From NCBI RefSeq assembly GCF_008831235.1, contig NZ_WBKF01000001.1:1422529-1486528 (forward strand): a DNA stretch of 64,000 bases, written 5' to 3'. Of this stretch, positions 61,403 through 64,000 are shown piece after piece. The position numbers and the translations under genes are program-made. Within the stretch, counting starts at the first letter, position 1, and each line of letters begins with the position of its first letter. This DNA comes from Pseudoclavibacter sp. CFCC 11306 (GTDB lineage Bacteria > Actinomycetota > Actinomycetes > Actinomycetales > Microbacteriaceae). Under the pieces are notes generated by a model. The model did not search any database and was not told the origin of the DNA. It saw nothing but the letters and a program-made list of their open reading frames with translations.

Positions 61403-62842
61403 ATGACCGCAAACCGCCTCCAGAATTTCATTCACGGCGCATTCGTGAACAGCGACGGCGAACGGACGCTGCCGATCGTGGACCCCGCCTCTGAAGAGAC
61501 CATCGCCACGATGCCGGTGTCGACGGCCGGCGACGTCGACCGCGCGTTTCAGAGCGCCGCAGTGGCCCAACGCACTTGGGGCACGACCACTCCCGCGCAG
61601 CGACAGGAGGCCCTGCTGGCGATCGCTGACGAGCTCTATGCGCATCGTGACGAGTTTGCCGACCTCGAAAGCGCCAACACCGGCAAGGTCCGAGCCTCAC
61701 TGGTAGAAGACGAAGTGCTGCCGACGGTCGACCACCTGCGCTATTTCGCCGGTGCCGCACGGCATCTCGAGGGCGCGGCCACCGCCGAGTACTCCGACAG
61801 AGACCACACGTCGTCGATTCGGCGTGAGCCACTGGGCGTTGTCGGGCAGATCACGCCATGGAACTACCCGCTCAACATGCTGGGGTGGAAGATCGGTCCG
61901 GCGCTTGCCGCAGGAGACGCGACCGTGGTCAAGCCTTCAGACACCACGCCGTTGACCACTCTGCGGTTGGCCGAACTGGCTTCTGCCCATCTGCCTGCGG
62001 GCACATTCAATGTCGTACTGGGCGACGCGAGCACTGGGAATGCCCTGGTCGGTCATCCAGTGCCCCGACTCGTCTCGATCACCGGCTCGGTGCGGGCCGG
62101 GCGCGAGGTCGCGCAGACGGCCAGCGAGGATCTCAAACGACTGCATCTCGAGCTGGGCGGCAAGGCACCGGTCATCGTCTTCGCCGATGCCGATCTCGAC
62201 CGTGCAGTCGAGACGCTGGCCACCGCGGCATTCTTCAACGCCGGACAAGACTGCACGGCCGGAACTCGACTGCTCGTCGAGGCACCGGTGCATGACGCAT
62301 TCGTGCAGCGCCTGGTCGAGCACATCGAACGACATGTGCGCACAGGCGATCCCCGATCAGCCGACACGTTCTATGGGCCTGTGAACAACGTCAACCAGTT
62401 CGAACGACTGCTTGGCATCTTCGACCGCGTGCCCAGTCATGCGACAGTGCGCACGGGAGGGCATCGGGTAGGCGAGCTGGGCTTCTTCATAGCACCGACG
62501 GTCATCACCGGAGTGCGCCAACAGGACGAACTCGTGCAAGAGGAGATCTTCGGCCCCGTCATCACTGTGCAGTCTTTTCGCGATGAGCCCGAGGCACTCG
62601 AGCTCGCCAACGGAGTTGACTATGCTCTGGCGGCTTCTGTCTGGACGCAGCAGCATGGGCGAGCCGTTCGATTTCAGCGAGACCTCGACTTCGGCTGTGT
62701 CTGGGTGAACACCCACCTGCCGTTCGTCTCAGAGATGCCTCACGGCGGGTTCAAACATTCTGGCTATGGCAAAGACCTCTCACACTACGCCTTTGACGAG
62801 TACACACGAGTCAAACACGTCATGAGCTACACCGGGCCGTGA
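61403..62842 (+). CDS. Aldehyde dehydrogenase, gamma-aminobutyraldehyde dehydrogenase-like (479 aa)
   Basis: An intact ALDH with Glu250 in HLELGGKAPVIVF and Cys284 in NAGQDCTAGTR. The N-terminal NRLQNFIHGAFVNSDGERTLPIVDP, the QITPWNYPLNMLGWKIGPALAAG segment and the C-terminal EMPHGGFKHSGYGKDLSHYAF resemble PatD/PuuC-type aminobutyraldehyde and betaine-aldehyde dehydrogenases. It would oxidise an aminoaldehyde to an amino acid such as GABA. It lies downstream of the permease and a hairpin, converging on a membrane protein gene with 26 nt between stops. Start ATG 61403 follows AGAAAGAGCAGACC. Confidence 0.89.
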   Translation: MTANRLQNFIHGAFVNSDGERTLPIVDPASEETIATMPVSTAGDVDRAFQSAAVAQRTWGTTTPAQRQEALLAIADELYAHRDEFADLESANTGKVRASLVEDEVLPTVDHLRYFAGAARHLEGAATAEYSDRDHTSSIRREPLGVVGQITPWNYPLNMLGWKIGPALAAGDATVVKPSDTTPLTTLRLAELASAHLPAGTFNVVLGDASTGNALVGHPVPRLVSITGSVRAGREVAQTASEDLKRLHLELGGKAPVIVFADADLDRAVETLATAAFFNAGQDCTAGTRLLVEAPVHDAFVQRLVEHIERHVRTGDPRSADTFYGPVNNVNQFERLLGIFDRVPSHATVRTGGHRVGELGFFIAPTVITGVRQQDELVQEEIFGPVITVQSFRDEPEALELANGVDYALAASVWTQQHGRAVRFQRDLDFGCVWVNTHLPFVSEMPHGGFKHSGYGKDLSHYAFDEYTRVKHVMSYTGP

Positions 62843-62868
62843 ACGCGCGACGACGCGCACTCTGTCTG

Positions 62869-63369
62869 TCAGCGGCCCACCGCAGAGATTCGCCCGGCGC
62901 TCGCCAGTCCGAGAACGCCCGACACGATCAGGGCGGCGCCGACCGCCCACAGCACCCATACAGCGTCTCGCAGGGCGACCAAGCTGCCTCCCCAGCGACC
63001 GCCGACGAAGACCGGAGCATCCCATCCACCGTTAATGAGCACGAGCAGCGGCCCACCAGCGACAATCACACCGGCCGTCAGCATGGCTGTCCAAATCATT
63101 CGCCCAGGCGCTCTTCTGCGCACGACCGCGACCATCAGCACCAAGCAGGGCAGGGTGAGGCCGAAAAGCAGTGATCCCGCCACAACTGGGGCACCCCCTG
63201 CTGAGCCGAGTGACAGGCCGAGAGCCAGCGTCGCAAGGCCGGCGCAGGCCGTGAGACCGAACAGCGACGTGACGAAGATCACCGAACTGCGACGCTCGGC
63301 AGGCACACCGAGCACTGCGCGGTCGATGCGCTCGGTGACGGTCGGTCTGCGAAGGGGTCTGGCGTACAT
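62869..63369 (-). CDS. Hypothetical four-helix membrane protein
   Basis: A 166-aa protein of unknown function with four hydrophobic helices (about 31-52, 60-80, 88-110 and 138-160) and a short, basic N-terminus. I chose the ATG at 63369, because GAAAGGCACCTG precedes it; the frame stays open to 63510 with no ribosome site. It lies between the second ALDH (convergent) and rplI (same strand, separated by a strong terminator). No family recognised. Confidence 0.65.
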   Translation of the reverse strand: MYARPLRRPTVTERIDRAVLGVPAERRSSVIFVTSLFGLTACAGLATLALGLSLGSAGGAPVVAGSLLFGLTLPCLVLMVAVVRRRAPGRMIWTAMLTAGVIVAGGPLLVLINGGWDAPVFVGGRWGGSLVALRDAVWVLWAVGAALIVSGVLGLASAGRISAVGR

Positions 63370-63496
63370 CAGGTGCCTTTCCGATACGACGATTCGCCTA
63401 GCGTAGCCGAGCGGAGCAGCTTCGAGAGGCTCCGTGCGGCCCGAGCCGGAACTCGGGGCCGGCGGATGCGCTGCTGACGCCAGCATGGAAACGGCA

Positions 63497-63533
63497 AGAG
63501 GCCCCGACATCCGTGATGGATGTCGGGGCCTCT
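63497..63533 (-). terminator. Strong terminator downstream of rplI
   Basis: A perfect 16-bp stem (63497-63512 with 63518-63533, GC-rich core GGCCCCGACATCC) and a GTGAT loop, 55 nt past the rplI stop. TTGCCGTTT follows on the minus strand. It separates the ribosomal-protein operon from the downstream genes. Confidence 0.85.
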
Positions 63534-63587
63534 CCGCATCAGCCGACTGAGCGGGCTGACAGCCCGTGCCGTTCGGCTCTGCCTGAA

Positions 63588-64000
63588 CTACTTCTTGGCG
63601 ATGACCTGCAGCGTGATGTCTGCGACGACGTCGGGGTGCAGTTTGAGCTGCGCCTTGTGGTCACCGGTCGCCTTGATCGGATCGGCGATGACGATGCGCT
63701 TGCGGTCGACCTTGCCGATGCCTGCGGCTTCAATCGCCTCGGCGATGTCGGCGGGCTTCACCGCACCGAAGAGACGGCCTTCGCGGCCGGCCTTCGTCTC
63801 GAGGCGCACGCGCACGTTCTCGATGCGCAGCTTGAGGTCTTTGGCCTCTTCGATGGTCGCGAGCTCGCGAGCGGCACGAGCCGCGCGAATCTGCTCGACC
63901 TGCTTGGCGCCGCCGGCGCTCCAAGCGACGGCGTAGCCGTGCGGCAGCAGGTAGTTGCGCGCGTAGCCAGCCTTGACGTCGACGATGTCACCGGCAGTGC
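63588..64000 (-). CDS. rplI: 50S ribosomal protein L9, N-terminus outside the window
   Basis: The frame runs off the right edge. The visible part begins [23 protein letters not shown], the conserved rRNA-binding L9 N-domain, so only about a dozen residues are missing. A charged connecting helix follows ([14 protein letters not shown]-like), then the C-domain with [16 protein letters not shown] and [12 protein letters not shown] at the end. L9 binds the base of the L1 stalk in 23S rRNA. In most actinobacteria dnaB follows this gene directly. Here a terminator and 13.5 kb of catabolic genes intervene. Confidence 0.94.
   Translation of the reverse strand, partial: TAGDIVDVKAGYARNYLLPHGYAVAWSAGGAKQVEQIRAARAARELATIEEAKDLKLRIENVRVRLETKAGREGRLFGAVKPADIAEAIEAAGIGKVDRKRIVIADPIKATGDHKAQLKLHPDVVADITLQVIAKK

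Noticed and set aside
1-64000. CRISPR arrays, rRNA, tRNA, insertion sequences or prophage
   Set aside because: I looked for regular spaced repeats, cloverleaf 3' ends, transposase motifs and phage structural genes, and saw none.

Overview
The window is high-GC chromosomal DNA of an actinobacterium, most likely from the Micrococcales. This rests on GTG/TTG starts, PucR-type and double-domain Lrp regulators, an LAxTG-type wall-anchored secreted protein, and rplI/dnaB genes of actinobacterial type. I cannot name the genus from sequence alone. There are no rRNA or tRNA genes, no CRISPR arrays, and no recognisable transposases or phage genes. Nearly everything is catabolic or transport capacity for nitrogen compounds, plus a small housekeeping/cell-wall block.

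Layout. (1) 1-13.1 kb: the end of a 5-oxoprolinase-C/urea-carboxylase-type carboxyltransferase, a biotin carboxylase-BCCP subunit, a sodium:solute symporter with its small partner, two amidase-signature enzymes, two PucR-like regulators, a class III aminotransferase and a malonate-semialdehyde-decarboxylase-like tautomerase. This looks like one amide/lactam/urea-like degradation locus. (2) 13.1-16.1 kb: an atypical SDR, an orphan amino-acid binding lipoprotein, and a divergent double-domain Lrp regulator that may be leaderless. (3) 16.1-21.9 kb: a visibly lower-GC block with an amino-acid ABC transporter, a gamma-glutamyltransferase, a DUF1275 membrane protein and a divergent FadR-type regulator with two copies of a candidate operator. 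It is followed by relics of an Lrp C-terminus and an SDR gene, paralogous to region 2. (4) 22.6-26.6 kb: two MFS transporters around a DUF1989 (urea-carboxylase-associated) protein.

(5) 26.6-39.5 kb: a long minus-strand run. It holds a universal stress protein, two D-2-hydroxyacid dehydrogenases, a sarcosine/N-methyltryptophan-oxidase-like flavoenzyme, an ornithine-cyclodeaminase-family protein, a succinate-semialdehyde dehydrogenase, an Asp/Glu-racemase-family protein, a RidA protein, a D-amino-acid dehydrogenase and a four-gene polar amino-acid ABC transporter. After a 1.1 kb gene-poor gap comes a proline-racemase-family enzyme (40.6 kb). (6) 41.9-50.6 kb: aspartate ammonia-lyase, two membrane proteins, a secreted C39-like protein with a sortase motif, a Tat-exported peptidoglycan amidase, and dnaB, preceded by a cluster of DnaA-box-like sites. 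(7) 50.6-62.8 kb: an amine-catabolism cluster between dnaB and rplI, with TetR, POT peptide transporter, XRE-cupin regulator, two PuuB-like oxidoreductases, cupin, SMR pump, Lrp regulator, two aldehyde dehydrogenases and an APC permease. (8) 62.9-64 kb: a membrane protein and the 3' part of rplI, with a strong terminator.

The genes work together as import (SSS, ABC, APC, POT, MFS), oxidation or hydrolysis of amines and amides (amidases, GGT, flavin oxidases), aldehyde oxidation (three ALDHs), and imine/racemisation side chemistry (RidA, racemases). Each block has its own local regulator. The most unusual items are the split carboxylase-amidase locus with its MSAD-like tautomerase, the lower-GC gamma-glutamyl block abutting a paralogous Lrp/SDR relic, the DnaA-box cluster before dnaB, and the large insertion separating dnaB from rplI.
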